Notes under the pieces: model-generated
Database searches by the model: none
What the model was told of the DNA's origin: nothing
Seen by the model: only the letters and a program-made list of their open reading frames with translations
In this document: one piece after another, positions 1 to 8,809 of the stretch
Layout: each line of letters starts with the position of its first letter
Position numbering within the stretch: position 1 is the first letter of the stretch
Assembly (NCBI GenBank): GCA_910574015.1
Contig: CAJSYQ010000010.1
Span: forward strand, 37,974-101,973
DNA length: 64,000 bases
Origin: Eubacteriaceae bacterium
Lineage (GTDB): Bacteria > Bacillota > Clostridia > Lachnospirales > Lachnospiraceae
Reading direction: 5' to 3'
Program-made: the position numbers and the translations under genes

Positions 1-532
1 CACTGATCCGGTCCAGCATGACAGATTTCGTCACCACCTGCGCCGGATTCCGCATAAGCAGACGGAGTATGGCGTACTCTGTCCTCGTAAGACGGATCTC
101 CTGTTCCCGGATCAGCACACAATGAGACACTGTATCCATTACGATGTCATCAAAGACCAGACGTTCTGCCGCACCCTCCGCCGGTACCTCTCTGAGCCGG
201 ACTGTGATCCGGGCCAGCAGCTCTCTGGTGTCAAAGGGTTTCGTTACATAATCCGCCGCCCCGCCCAGCAGCAGTTGAATCTTATCCTGTACATCCGACC
301 GGGCACTGACAACGATCACCGGTATTCCTTTCAGCTCAGGCAGCACCTCTTCGCCCCTGAGCCCCGGCAGCATCAGATCCAGCAGGACAAGATCCGGTCT
401 GTGATCCGCCAGAACAAGGAGCGCCTCTGTCCCGGAATAAGCACGGGACACCTGGTATCCCTCCCTTGTCAGAACCTCTTCCAGCATATTACCAATATGG
501 ACATCGTCATCAATGATCATGATCGTTTTCAT
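1..532 (-). CDS. OmpR/PhoB-family response regulator, C-terminus cut by window edge
   Basis: About 177 codons are present and the gene runs off the left edge. The N-terminus reads as a receiver domain: an acidic pair after a hydrophobic strand (IIDDD), a phosphoacceptor Asp in LVLLDLMLPG, and a conserved Lys in VTKPF. The part after about residue 125 looks like the start of a winged-helix output domain (LTRTEYAILRLL). It is therefore probably a DNA-binding regulator phosphorylated by a histidine kinase, which may lie beyond the edge. The start is fixed by an ATGA overlap: its ATG (532-530) shares bases with the hisC stop, so the two genes are probably translationally coupled. The signal and targets cannot be read from the sequence. 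Confidence 0.85.
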   Translation of the reverse strand, partial: MKTIMIIDDDVHIGNMLEEVLTREGYQVSRAYSGTEALLVLADHRPDLVLLDLMLPGLRGEEVLPELKGIPVIVVSARSDVQDKIQLLLGGAADYVTKPFDTRELLARITVRLREVPAEGAAERLVFDDIVMDTVSHCVLIREQEIRLTRTEYAILRLLMRNPAQVVTKSVMLDRIS

Positions 533-1578
533 AGCTCGTCTAATACCTCCAGCAGCCTGTCCATCTGTTGGTCGGTTCCGATGGTGATGCGCAGATAGTC
601 CCGGATCCTCTCCCCACCGAAATGACGGACAAATATCTTTCTCCTCTGCAGCTCTTCAAATAGGATGCCGGCGGATTTCCTTTCGTGTCGTACAAAGAGA
701 AAGTTGGTACAGGAATCCAGGCAGATAAATCCTCTGCCCTCCAGTTCCCTCTTCACCCGGGTCCTTGTCCCAACGATCCTGTCCAGGCAGGACTGAAAAT
801 ACTCTTCGTCTTCCAGGGATGCCGCCCCGAGCCGGATGGATTCCATATTCATCGTATAGGAATTGACCGATTCCTTCACATCGTTCAACGCCTGGATCAG
901 CCGCCTGCTTCCCATGGCGAAACCGATCCGCATTCCAGCAAGGGAACGGGATTTCGAATAGGTCCGCACCACCAGAAGATTTTCATACCGGTCCAGCAGA
1001 GGCAGCACGGTCTCCCCGCCAAAGTCCACATATGCCTCGTCAATGATCACTACCACGTCCGGATTCCCCCGTATGATCTCCTCCACCTGACGGAGCGGCA
1101 TACCAATGGAGGTGGGGGCATTGGGATTGGCTATAACGATGCCTCCATTTTCTCTCATATAATCCCCAGGCCGGATCCGGAAATCCTCATCTAACGGAGG
1201 ACACTCATAGGGAATCTGATAGACCTTTGCCCACACCGGATAGAAGGAGTAGGTCACATCCGGAAACAGCACCGGCTTGTCTGAATTAAAGAATGTGAGG
1301 AAGGCAAGGGACAGTACATCATCCGAGCCCACCCCTGTGAATACCTGTCCTGACTCCCGGCCATAATACCGTTCCAGCGCCTGTACCAGCTCCGAAGAGG
1401 ACGGATCCGGATACAGGGCGAAACGGTCCGTATCCATATTTTGATGTGCTTCCACTACCTTAGGCGAGGGGGGATATGGATTTTCATTGGTGTTCAGTTT
1501 GATCATATCTTTTTCCTGCGGCTGCTCCCCCGGTATATATGGTTCCACCTTCCGGATATTTTCTTCCCATTTGTTCAT
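529..1578 (-). CDS. hisC: Histidinol-phosphate aminotransferase-like PLP enzyme
   Basis: A 349-residue class I/II aminotransferase of HisC type, which converts imidazole-acetol phosphate and glutamate to histidinol phosphate and 2-oxoglutarate in histidine synthesis. The N-terminus has the HisC substrate signature LNTNENPYPP. The PLP region shows IANPNAPTS, the PLP-ring Asp in IDEAYVDF and the Schiff-base Lys in TYSKSRSLAG, followed by RIGF. Length is normal for the family. No other his gene is nearby; instead it is coupled by ATGA to a response regulator, so a related aminotransferase role cannot be excluded. The ribosome site GGAGAGGA lies just upstream of the ATG. It starts 76 bases after the S8 peptidase stop. 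Confidence 0.85.
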   Translation of the reverse strand: MNKWEENIRKVEPYIPGEQPQEKDMIKLNTNENPYPPSPKVVEAHQNMDTDRFALYPDPSSSELVQALERYYGRESGQVFTGVGSDDVLSLAFLTFFNSDKPVLFPDVTYSFYPVWAKVYQIPYECPPLDEDFRIRPGDYMRENGGIVIANPNAPTSIGMPLRQVEEIIRGNPDVVVIIDEAYVDFGGETVLPLLDRYENLLVVRTYSKSRSLAGMRIGFAMGSRRLIQALNDVKESVNSYTMNMESIRLGAASLEDEEYFQSCLDRIVGTRTRVKRELEGRGFICLDSCTNFLFVRHERKSAGILFEELQRRKIFVRHFGGERIRDYLRITIGTDQQMDRLLEVLDEL

Positions 1579-1629
1579 ATCTTCCTCTCCTTCGCTCCCT
1601 GCCGCGCAGGGCGTTTTCTCTGCTTTTCT

Positions 1630-1658
1630 AATTTACTCCATTCCTCCGGGTCTGTCAA
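1630..1658 (-). promoter_or_regulatory. Candidate promoter for hisC-response regulator unit
   Basis: On the minus strand TTGACA (1658-1653) is followed after 17 bases by TAAATT (1635-1630). The -35 box overlaps the stop codon of the S8 peptidase gene. The -10 is two bases off consensus. A small GC hairpin (CCCTGC-GCG-GCAGGG) sits in the leader. Confidence 0.4.
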
Positions 1659-3310
1659 TAGTCTGTCACTCCCGCATAGGCATCCACAATGCCATATCCC
1701 CATTCCGTATTGGGCGAGGGAACCCCACGGGGAACGGCGCTCTGGATAAACATCTCCCGCATGGCGATGCCAGTGATACCATCCCCTCCGGCATGCTCCA
1801 TAAATAATGCTCCGATCCCTGCCGCCAGCGCTGCCGCCGCACTGGTTCCCGTCATGCTGCCGTACCGCCCCCGGGGATACGGGCCCGTCAGCTCCACCCC
1901 CGGCGCTACCACATCCGGCTTCACATCCCCAGCGGTGTTAAACCCCCGGCCTGCCTGGAGATACAGGGCGCCATTGGCAGAGTCATAAGCCGATATGGTG
2001 ATCATATTTTGACCCGTGCCGGGATTGCATATTGTATAATCGGGACTCGGCTCCAGAAAAACCACCTCATGCTCCAGAAACTGCCGGATGGGAAGCCACA
2101 TGTGAAAGCCTGGTTCGTCTGTTTCAAAGTGGGTCTGTATCTTCCATATGCCGCTTTTTGGCTGCATAAAGCGGAACACCACCACCTGTTCCCTGGTCTG
2201 TCCCTGTGACACGCCAAAGTAGATCTCGATCTCCGTATTTTCCTGCGAAAAGCGATGCTGCTGCCTCACCCCGGATACCGCCCGGATCCCGCTGAATGCC
2301 TCCCCTCCCGGTGAAATAACATCCAGGGTAAGCCTGCCCGGCGTCACCCACCATAGCTGCGCCATAAATCCCTTCATGCTTCTTTCTACATTGATATTGA
2401 TGGTCTCATCCTTCTGGCGGATCCGATGGTGATGCCGGGCATTTCCCTCATTCCCCGCAGAGGTAAAAATAGATATTCCCTGATAGGTCATGTAGCGGTC
2501 CATCAGTACCGACAGATTACTGGCACCACTGTGGTTTCCCATGCTGGTCCCCATGCCGACACAGATTACGATAGGCCGGTTCTGTACCTTCGCCACCTCC
2601 AGCAGATACATGATCCCCGCCATGATATCATTTTCCTGATACGCCGGCACATCATCCGGTATGCCGTAATAGTCCCGGTATGCCTGCTTTGCCTGTTTGC
2701 ATTTGACTATGACCAGCTCCGACAGCGGCGCCACCCCGGAGAACTCGGCACTCCGGTTCTCATTTCCCGCGGCCACCCCGGCTAAAAAGGTGCCATGGCC
2801 CGATTCGTCCCTCTCCGGAACGACGGAATAGGGATCCTCACTCCGCAGCGCCTGATTTAACCGCTCCCGGCTGTACCCCTGTCCATATTGAAAACGCCCC
2901 ACCCCTTCCCCTTCCCGTACCGTCTGATCCCAGATTCCCAGGATCCGGCTTGTATTGTCTGCATTGATAAATGCCTCATGAGTGTAGTCGATGCCCGTGT
3001 CCACCAATCCCACCAAAATGCCGCTGCCGTACAGATCCACGTAAGGCTGCCTGCGGATCCGCAGCACCCCGCTGGCCTCCAGCGCCTCTTCGTTCATCAG
3101 GCCATATACGTTGGGGATGGCAGAAAAACCATATTTCTCTATCATTTCACTGCCCACCGAGGGAAGCTCCTGATAGATCACCGCCTGGAGTGAATCCAGA
3201 CGGATAAAGCAGTCCGGATTGTAAAATTCCTGTATATAAGTTTCTCCCCCATAATTTCCTATAATATAATCCAGTGCTGTCTCTGAATACACAACGTCCT
3301 GACAAGGCAT
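1655..3310 (-). CDS. Subtilisin-like S8 serine peptidase, Csp-like
   Basis: A 551-residue S8 peptidase without a recognisable signal peptide. The catalytic triad is visible: Asp in VGLVDTGIDY (about residue 104), His in SGHGTFLAG (about 171) and Ser in GTSAAAALAAG (about 488). The long insert between His and Ser and the short N-terminal prodomain-like segment match the clostridial Csp / germination-protease-like branch, members of which process spore cortex lytic enzymes; that role here is only inferred. The ATG at 3310 directly follows a U-tract, and its likely ribosome site AGGGAG is inside the 3' arm of the hairpin at 3311-3351. No better start was seen. The C-terminus ends at YAGVTDY. Confidence 0.85.
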   Translation of the reverse strand: MPCQDVVYSETALDYIIGNYGGETYIQEFYNPDCFIRLDSLQAVIYQELPSVGSEMIEKYGFSAIPNVYGLMNEEALEASGVLRIRRQPYVDLYGSGILVGLVDTGIDYTHEAFINADNTSRILGIWDQTVREGEGVGRFQYGQGYSRERLNQALRSEDPYSVVPERDESGHGTFLAGVAAGNENRSAEFSGVAPLSELVIVKCKQAKQAYRDYYGIPDDVPAYQENDIMAGIMYLLEVAKVQNRPIVICVGMGTSMGNHSGASNLSVLMDRYMTYQGISIFTSAGNEGNARHHHRIRQKDETININVERSMKGFMAQLWWVTPGRLTLDVISPGGEAFSGIRAVSGVRQQHRFSQENTEIEIYFGVSQGQTREQVVVFRFMQPKSGIWKIQTHFETDEPGFHMWLPIRQFLEHEVVFLEPSPDYTICNPGTGQNMITISAYDSANGALYLQAGRGFNTAGDVKPDVVAPGVELTGPYPRGRYGSMTGTSAAAALAAGIGALFMEHAGGDGITGIAMREMFIQSAVPRGVPSPNTEWGYGIVDAYAGVTDY

Positions 3311-3351
3311 AAAAAATCTCCCTGCGTTTTCTTTCAGTTTACGCAGGGAGA
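3311..3351 (-). terminator. Terminator-like hairpin that also holds the peptidase ribosome site
   Basis: Read on the minus strand, TCTCCCTGCGT and ACGCAGGGAGA form a perfect 11-base-pair stem with a 13-base loop, followed by TTTTTT and then the ATG of the S8 peptidase. It fits an intrinsic terminator of the FapA/HD-GYP unit. The 3' arm includes AGGGAG, spaced about 7 bases from the ATG, so the same hairpin could mask translation of the peptidase. Confidence 0.8.
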
Positions 3352-3376
3352 CAAAATGTCGTGACTGAAGGATTCG

Positions 3377-4474
3377 TCAATCGTCACAATATTTCGTAAC
3401 AATGATCTCAAAGTCCTTCCTGGCTTCGGTAAAAGCTTTCAGAAGTTTGGAAGAAAACGTACCGCTCTGTCCATTGATGATCATCTGAAATGCCTTATCT
3501 GTCTTGTATGCCGCCTTGTACACCCTCTTAGAGGTCAAAGCGTCGTAAACATCCACCAGGGATACGATCTGGGCTGCAATACTGATCTCCTCGCCCTTCA
3601 GCCCGTCGGGATAACCATTGCCGTCATATTTCTCGTGATGGTGCCGGGCGATATCGTAAGCGTAGTCACAGAACATCTGGCTGTCCAGATGGATCACCCT
3701 CTCAATGATCTCCGCCCCCTTTGTGGTATGGGACTTGATCACCTCGTATTCATCCTCTGTCAGTTTGCCGGCCTTTAATATGATGTGATCCGGGATCACG
3801 ATTTTGCCGATGTCATGGAGGGAAGAAGCCCAGCCTATCACATCCAGTTTTTCTTCCGTCAGCTCATATTCCGGATACAGATTCATTACGCTCCTCCCAA
3901 GGCAGAGGGAAAATTCCCGGATCCTTCGGATATGCTGTTCGGATTCCAGATTTCGAAATTCCACAATATTGCTCAGGGAATCAATCATAACCTCATTGGC
4001 ATGCTTCTGTTTCTCCGCCATCATCTTCAGCATGGCGTTCTGTTTCTTCAGCTTTTCCGTCTGGTTCTTCACTGTGAGCTCCAGCTGCACCTTGTACTGG
4101 AACACCTGGACAACATTATCCACCAACTGTCTCACTACTTCCGGGTAAAAGGGCTTTTTGATATAACTAACGATACCATATTCATATCCTTTTTTCTCAT
4201 ATTTCTGCGTTTTATCTCCTGTGATCATGATAAAGGGGATCCGTTCCAGAAACTTCTTTTCACTGAGCCGCTGAAGAATCTGAAAATTGTCCTTTGCAGG
4301 GATCAAAAGATTCACCAGAACGACGGCAAGGGAAGCGGCACTTGTCCGCAGTATCTCTATCCCTTCCTTTTCGGTTGAAACCTGCAATATCTTATATCTG
4401 TCCTGAAATATCTCTGCCAGCTGCGCCTGGCTGGCCTGATCCTGTTCAAGAATTAAAATGGTATCACGTATCAT
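3377..4474 (-). CDS. Response regulator with HD-GYP c-di-GMP phosphodiesterase domain
   Basis: A 365-residue protein with an N-terminal receiver-like domain (residues about 5-120, LILEQDQ, then LLIPAKDNF and SYIKKPF), a coiled-coil linker around 130-165 rich in Lys, Gln and Met, and a C-terminal HD-GYP domain. The HD metal motif is HDIGKIVIPDHI. The extended GYP signature is ARHHHEKYDGNGYPDGL, followed by VDVYDALTSKRVYK. HD-GYP proteins hydrolyse c-di-GMP. The receiver has VLVNLLIPA where a phospho-Asp (VLLDLxMP) is normally found, so phosphorylation control may be lost. It lies 26 bases after the FapA-like gene and is probably cotranscribed with it. Confidence 0.85.
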   Translation of the reverse strand: MIRDTILILEQDQASQAQLAEIFQDRYKILQVSTEKEGIEILRTSAASLAVVLVNLLIPAKDNFQILQRLSEKKFLERIPFIMITGDKTQKYEKKGYEYGIVSYIKKPFYPEVVRQLVDNVVQVFQYKVQLELTVKNQTEKLKKQNAMLKMMAEKQKHANEVMIDSLSNIVEFRNLESEQHIRRIREFSLCLGRSVMNLYPEYELTEEKLDVIGWASSLHDIGKIVIPDHIILKAGKLTEDEYEVIKSHTTKGAEIIERVIHLDSQMFCDYAYDIARHHHEKYDGNGYPDGLKGEEISIAAQIVSLVDVYDALTSKRVYKAAYKTDKAFQMIINGQSGTFSSKLLKAFTEARKDFEIIVTKYCDD

Positions 4475-4500
4475 TTCCTGACAATGTCTCCTTTTCTTTT

Positions 4501-6567
4501 TTATAATTTGACAAGTACAACATTTTTATTTTTCAGCTTGAAAGCAACTCTGCTGACATAAGATGGAAGCATATATTTTACAGTATTGATCTCGATCATA
4601 CTGCCCTCATAGGCATTCCCCCTGACAACGACAGCCTTCATCTCCTGATCCGTAATATTGGCGAGTTTGGAAATATCCGCATCCAGATCCGCCAGTTCAT
4701 GATCCTTTGCCACGATGGTGGCATTCAATTTCTTGATCAGCTCTGCCGCTTTCTCTTTGTCAGGCGGAAGCACCTGCAGCACCTTGTTCCAACGATCCTC
4801 CAGCATGGATAGTTCATCCAGAAGCTGTCCTCTTTTCTGTGCAAACAGCGCCTGCTGCTTATTATACAGCGCATTTCGCCCCACCTCGAGATAGGTTTTT
4901 ATATGAGACCGGTTTCCCAGGTTGTAGGTGTCCACGCCTCTCACGGCACAGACTCTGCCTCCCAGCAGCATTCCCTTGCTGCCGGATACGATGACCTTCC
5001 CCATCGTATTGATAACGCTGTTCATAATATAATTTGCCTTGACATTGCCGCCGGCATCAATAGTGGCTGCCTCAAAGAAGCTGCCGGACACCTCCCCGCC
5101 AGCCTGGATAAAGCAGTCATGTTTCGAACAGCTCCCCTTCTTTATCATGACATTGCCGCCGGCCTTCAGCCTGCCCGCCTCTACATTATGTTCAACGATA
5201 ATGTCGCCTGTCGCTTCGATATTGCCGCCGGAATAGACGCTGCCAATGACATAAACCGTCCCGTCCACCTCCAGCTTGCCCGTGACAGCCGTTACATCCT
5301 CCCGCACAATGATCATGTTGGAGATGATCATTCTTCCGTTCAGGTATTCAAACTTGCCGTTTAGACGGGAAAGATACGTGACGCCGTCGGGTGCTATGGT
5401 AAAGCCCTCTCCCTTTAACGGCTTTTTCTCAATGCCCTTGTTGGCATGCAGGATCTCGCCAAAAACATTCTGTCCGTCTACGCCCTTCTCTGCCGGATGA
5501 TAGACGGCAAGCTTCTCTCCCTCCTCCACCATCTCAAACGCCTCGATATTGACATAATCCACACCCCCGTCGGGAAGCGGCGCCGGAATGCGCGGAAGAT
5601 CCAGCCGGACAAAGAATTCGAACCAGCCGTTTCTGCCCGCCTCTGCCGGAGTTCCCTCTGCGATCAGTATCTTTTCGTTCATCCTTCTCTGCCGGATCAT
5701 ATCTGTAATGGCCTCCGGCTTGATCCCCACTACGATCCCACGCTGCTCCATCGCCTCATAGATGTCCTCCTCAGAAACGAAGTTACCGGGAATCCAGGAT
5801 ATAAAGGCAAATGCCTTATTTCCATTATCCTCAACAAATATGCTGAATTCCTTTTTCGTCAGGGCTTTGATGTCGATGCCGGGCTTTTCCTTTACCGTGT
5901 GCTTCTCCGTTTTTTTCTTCAAAAGCTCCTGCCGTTTCTCCTTCATATCCGTACCGGAGAAGATCAGCTTGGCATAGGATGATACATCCAGTCCCGCTTC
6001 CAGTCCAAGACGGATCTCCCGCATCTGCCAGTGGCTGAAAAGATAATTGGTGTAAAAGGAAACCTTAAGCTTCTTCTCCAGTCCCAGGCGGATCTCATTC
6101 ATCTGCATCCAGTTATACTGGGAATCTGCATACAATGAGACATCCAGCTCCTCGTACAGACCGATCCGGATCTCGTAGATCTGCTGTACATACATATCGT
6201 CCGTCAGCCATCTGTCTATGAGAAGTCCTTCCTCCAGGGCAAGGCGGATCTGTTCCAGCTCGTCGTCCACGAACCCCCTTTCCAGATAGGGGACAAGATC
6301 ACAGGATGAGTAGAAAGAGAGCCGGATCTGTTTCATCGTCTCATAGCTGTATAAAGGATCTGCATAGGCTGCCACATTTACCTTATCCTTGATCCCCATC
6401 CGGATCTGTTCCATCTGGAGCCAGTTAAATTCGGGATTGGAATAGATGGAAACATCCAATCCCTCTTCTTTTCCGAGAAGAATCTCCTGACTCTGTTCTT
6501 CTATATACTGTGAATTTTCCATCATGGAAAATTCCGAACCTGGAGAGGAATTCTGATCTTCATTCAT
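4501..6567 (-). CDS. FapA/DUF342-family protein with seven N-terminal 26-residue repeats
   Basis: A 688-residue cytoplasmic-looking protein in two parts. Residues about 28-210 are seven tandem repeats of 26 residues, pattern (x)EIRxGLxxxLDVSxYAxxxfxxxQM; examples are NEIRLGLEKKLKV and REIRLGLEAGLDV. Residues about 235-688 look like the FapA (DUF342) fold: an N-terminal alpha/beta part, then a beta-helix-like stretch with repeated Gly motifs (GSVYSGGNIEATGDIIV), then a coiled coil (about 570-640) and a C-terminal strand segment. DUF342 proteins have been linked to polar localisation and flagellar or chemosensory control in other bacteria; the role here is unknown. It precedes the HD-GYP regulator by 26 bases. 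The ribosome site is weak (AAAGGAAAGG) and somewhat distant. Confidence 0.8.
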   Translation of the reverse strand: MNEDQNSSPGSEFSMMENSQYIEEQSQEILLGKEEGLDVSIYSNPEFNWLQMEQIRMGIKDKVNVAAYADPLYSYETMKQIRLSFYSSCDLVPYLERGFVDDELEQIRLALEEGLLIDRWLTDDMYVQQIYEIRIGLYEELDVSLYADSQYNWMQMNEIRLGLEKKLKVSFYTNYLFSHWQMREIRLGLEAGLDVSSYAKLIFSGTDMKEKRQELLKKKTEKHTVKEKPGIDIKALTKKEFSIFVEDNGNKAFAFISWIPGNFVSEEDIYEAMEQRGIVVGIKPEAITDMIRQRRMNEKILIAEGTPAEAGRNGWFEFFVRLDLPRIPAPLPDGGVDYVNIEAFEMVEEGEKLAVYHPAEKGVDGQNVFGEILHANKGIEKKPLKGEGFTIAPDGVTYLSRLNGKFEYLNGRMIISNMIIVREDVTAVTGKLEVDGTVYVIGSVYSGGNIEATGDIIVEHNVEAGRLKAGGNVMIKKGSCSKHDCFIQAGGEVSGSFFEAATIDAGGNVKANYIMNSVINTMGKVIVSGSKGMLLGGRVCAVRGVDTYNLGNRSHIKTYLEVGRNALYNKQQALFAQKRGQLLDELSMLEDRWNKVLQVLPPDKEKAAELIKKLNATIVAKDHELADLDADISKLANITDQEMKAVVVRGNAYEGSMIEINTVKYMLPSYVSRVAFKLKNKNVVLVKL

Positions 6568-6711
6568 ATTCCATGCCCGCCTTTCCTTTGATCCTCACGA
6601 ATTGAATTATATTATTATACTACTATGAAAACCGCCAAAAGTCTACTTAAATATAAATCTCTGCCGCTGTTATTTTTTCCCGTTCCCGCTGTGGCGGCAG
6701 GACCCTTCGGG

Positions 6712-8808
6712 TCACTTTGTTCTCGCCTTGATGGTTCTGTATCTGCTGAAGGATTTCTTTCCGTTTATCTTCACATAGCTTCGCACATGGAAATAATAAG
6801 CCGTCCCTCTCTTTAGCATCGGCACTGTACATTTCGCCGACTTCACTGTAGTGTAATAACCGCGTTTCGATTTTTTCCTGCCAAATGCCACCTCATACCC
6901 AGCGGCACCCGGCGCCTTTTTCCACGTCAGCTTGACGCTTTTCTTATTTCTTGCAGCCGCTTTCAGTTTTGTTACCCGGCCCGGTTTCTTTTTCACCACC
7001 ACCGGCACTGTTGTTGTCAGGGATGCCCCATCCTCCTTATATGTGATCTTCAAAGTCTTGGTCCCTGGTTTCTTTGTGCTGATCTTCGCCGCATTGCTGG
7101 AAAACTTCGTCACCTTCTTTGTCAGCCCATTGGCGTAAAATGCCCGGACAACCGCCTTTTTCGCCGACACTTTACTTCCCGTAAAGAATTCATTCTTACT
7201 CATGGTGACGCCAATGGAACGCAGGGAAGTATCAGAAGAATCCAGCGACGTATAAAATGTGGCGGCAACCTTGTCGCTTCCCTTTGTCACCGTCAGGGTG
7301 CCATTCACCATGGTCAGGTAATATCCGGGAAGGGATATGCTCTCAAAGGAAACACCTTTGCTGTCAGACAGCCCCTCTCTCGTGCGGAAGGTCTGTTTCT
7401 TCGCCATGGACGTGGTGGCCCCGGTATCCTGTGCCAGCGTCACCGACTTTTTGGAGTTCACGGTCAGATAGAGTCCCGGTTTATTCTCCGACTGGATGGA
7501 TGCATAGGACCCCTTCGTCTTATCTGCCTTTCCCGGCCCGATCACCCATTTCCGGTCCGCTGCTGCCGAACTCAGCCCGGCTCCCACCTTTACCTTCGTA
7601 TAGGGATAAGCGGAATCCGAGACAGAATTGGCGAATTTCTTATGGGACAGGGGCGTTCCCATATTCGTATAGATCGTTGTCGCCTTCCCCGTCAGCCCCG
7701 CCGCCGTCTCCTCCATTGGTACGACGCTGCCGTCTGCATTAAACTTCAGCTCTGTCACACATGCCGACCTGCGGTAGCCGGACCCTCCCGGCAGGGAGCC
7801 GTTATGATAGACAAAATATGTCCTGCCCTTAAAGTCAAACACAGCCATATGGTTTGTATTGGAGGTGGCGGCAGGCCCCATAATGATACCTCCGAATGTC
7901 CATGTGCCGGTCAAAAGATCATCTGTGGTGGCATACGCCATCTGCTCCCGCCATCCATAGGCGTAGAAGAGATAATACTTTCCATAATAGGTGCCGTCGG
8001 CATTCTGGCGGCGGTAGATCCATGGCGCCTCCGTAAAGGAGTTCAGTCCTGCGGTCTTATCCACAATATCTGCAGAGGTCACTGATGTGCCGCAGGTGAT
8101 CTTCCCGTCCCCATTCAGATCCTTCACCGACATCATATCTTCATTCAGCTCACAGACATAATATTTTCCATTTCCCCAGGCCAGATAGCGGTGCTCCACA
8201 CCCTGAGGATCGGTTTCCACCCAGGCCGTCGGGTCGATATCGTTCCAGTTGCTGGTCTGGGGTTCTGTCATAGAGCCCTTTACCAGCGGCTCCCCTTTAT
8301 CTTTAAAAGGACCGGTGGGGCTGTCTGATACCGCCACGCCGATGCACTGCTTGTCATTGTCCACACTCTTCTTCGCCCAGGTACAGTAGTAAAAATAATA
8401 TTTGTTCCGGTATTTCATGACCTGTCCCGCCCAGGCAGAGTTGCTTGTACTGGCCCATTGAATGCTGGAGGTGTTGTCCGCTTTCATAATGACGCCCTCG
8501 TATTTCCATGTCTGCATGTCCTTGGTGGAGTAGCACGCCCATTCCGGCATATTATACGCATTATTCGTGGCAGTGTCATGGCCCACATAGAGATAAACCG
8601 TATCCCCATCCACCAGTACGGATGGATCGCCGCCATACATTCTCCTGCCGGCGGCATCAAAGCCGGCAATGGGGTTGCCTGTGCTCTTCTCCAGAGTAAT
8701 TTCCCTTGTCGCCGCCTTCGCCGTGAAACCTGCCGCAGTTCCCGGCAGCACTGGTATTATCAGACTCAGCGCCAGCAGTCCCGCCAGCATTTTCTTCATC
8801 ATCTCCAT
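6712..8808 (-). CDS. Secreted GH43 arabinan-active enzyme with AbfB-like, Ig-like and Fn3 domains
   Basis: A 698-residue secreted enzyme. The start MEMMKKMLAGLL at 8808 is chosen because AGGAG lies 7-8 bases upstream and a signal peptide follows (cleavage near AAGFTAKAA); a longer reading frame to 8862 lacks support. The GH43 propeller spans about 35-385: general-base Asp in YGGDPSVLVDGD, an Asp in WNDIDPTAW, and catalytic-acid Glu candidate in SFTEAPWIY. A beta-trefoil AbfB/CBM42-like part follows (SIQSENKPGLYL, GVSFESISLPGYYL), then an Ig-like domain (about 525-605) and a fibronectin III-like domain (about 608-695), both Lys-rich. It starts 1 base after the stop of the paralogous GH43 lipoprotein. 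Probable endo- or exo-arabinanase acting outside the cell. Confidence 0.85.
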   Translation of the reverse strand: MEMMKKMLAGLLALSLIIPVLPGTAAGFTAKAATREITLEKSTGNPIAGFDAAGRRMYGGDPSVLVDGDTVYLYVGHDTATNNAYNMPEWACYSTKDMQTWKYEGVIMKADNTSSIQWASTSNSAWAGQVMKYRNKYYFYYCTWAKKSVDNDKQCIGVAVSDSPTGPFKDKGEPLVKGSMTEPQTSNWNDIDPTAWVETDPQGVEHRYLAWGNGKYYVCELNEDMMSVKDLNGDGKITCGTSVTSADIVDKTAGLNSFTEAPWIYRRQNADGTYYGKYYLFYAYGWREQMAYATTDDLLTGTWTFGGIIMGPAATSNTNHMAVFDFKGRTYFVYHNGSLPGGSGYRRSACVTELKFNADGSVVPMEETAAGLTGKATTIYTNMGTPLSHKKFANSVSDSAYPYTKVKVGAGLSSAAADRKWVIGPGKADKTKGSYASIQSENKPGLYLTVNSKKSVTLAQDTGATTSMAKKQTFRTREGLSDSKGVSFESISLPGYYLTMVNGTLTVTKGSDKVAATFYTSLDSSDTSLRSIGVTMSKNEFFTGSKVSAKKAVVRAFYANGLTKKVTKFSSNAAKISTKKPGTKTLKITYKEDGASLTTTVPVVVKKKPGRVTKLKAAARNKKSVKLTWKKAPGAAGYEVAFGRKKSKRGYYTTVKSAKCTVPMLKRGTAYYFHVRSYVKINGKKSFSRYRTIKARTK

Positions 8809-8809
8809 A

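Noticed and set aside
6600..6625. TATAAT-like boxes before the FapA gene as a standard promoter
   Set aside because: Two -10-like boxes are present, but no -35 at 16-18 bases from either; spacing to TTGGCG is 13 or 21.
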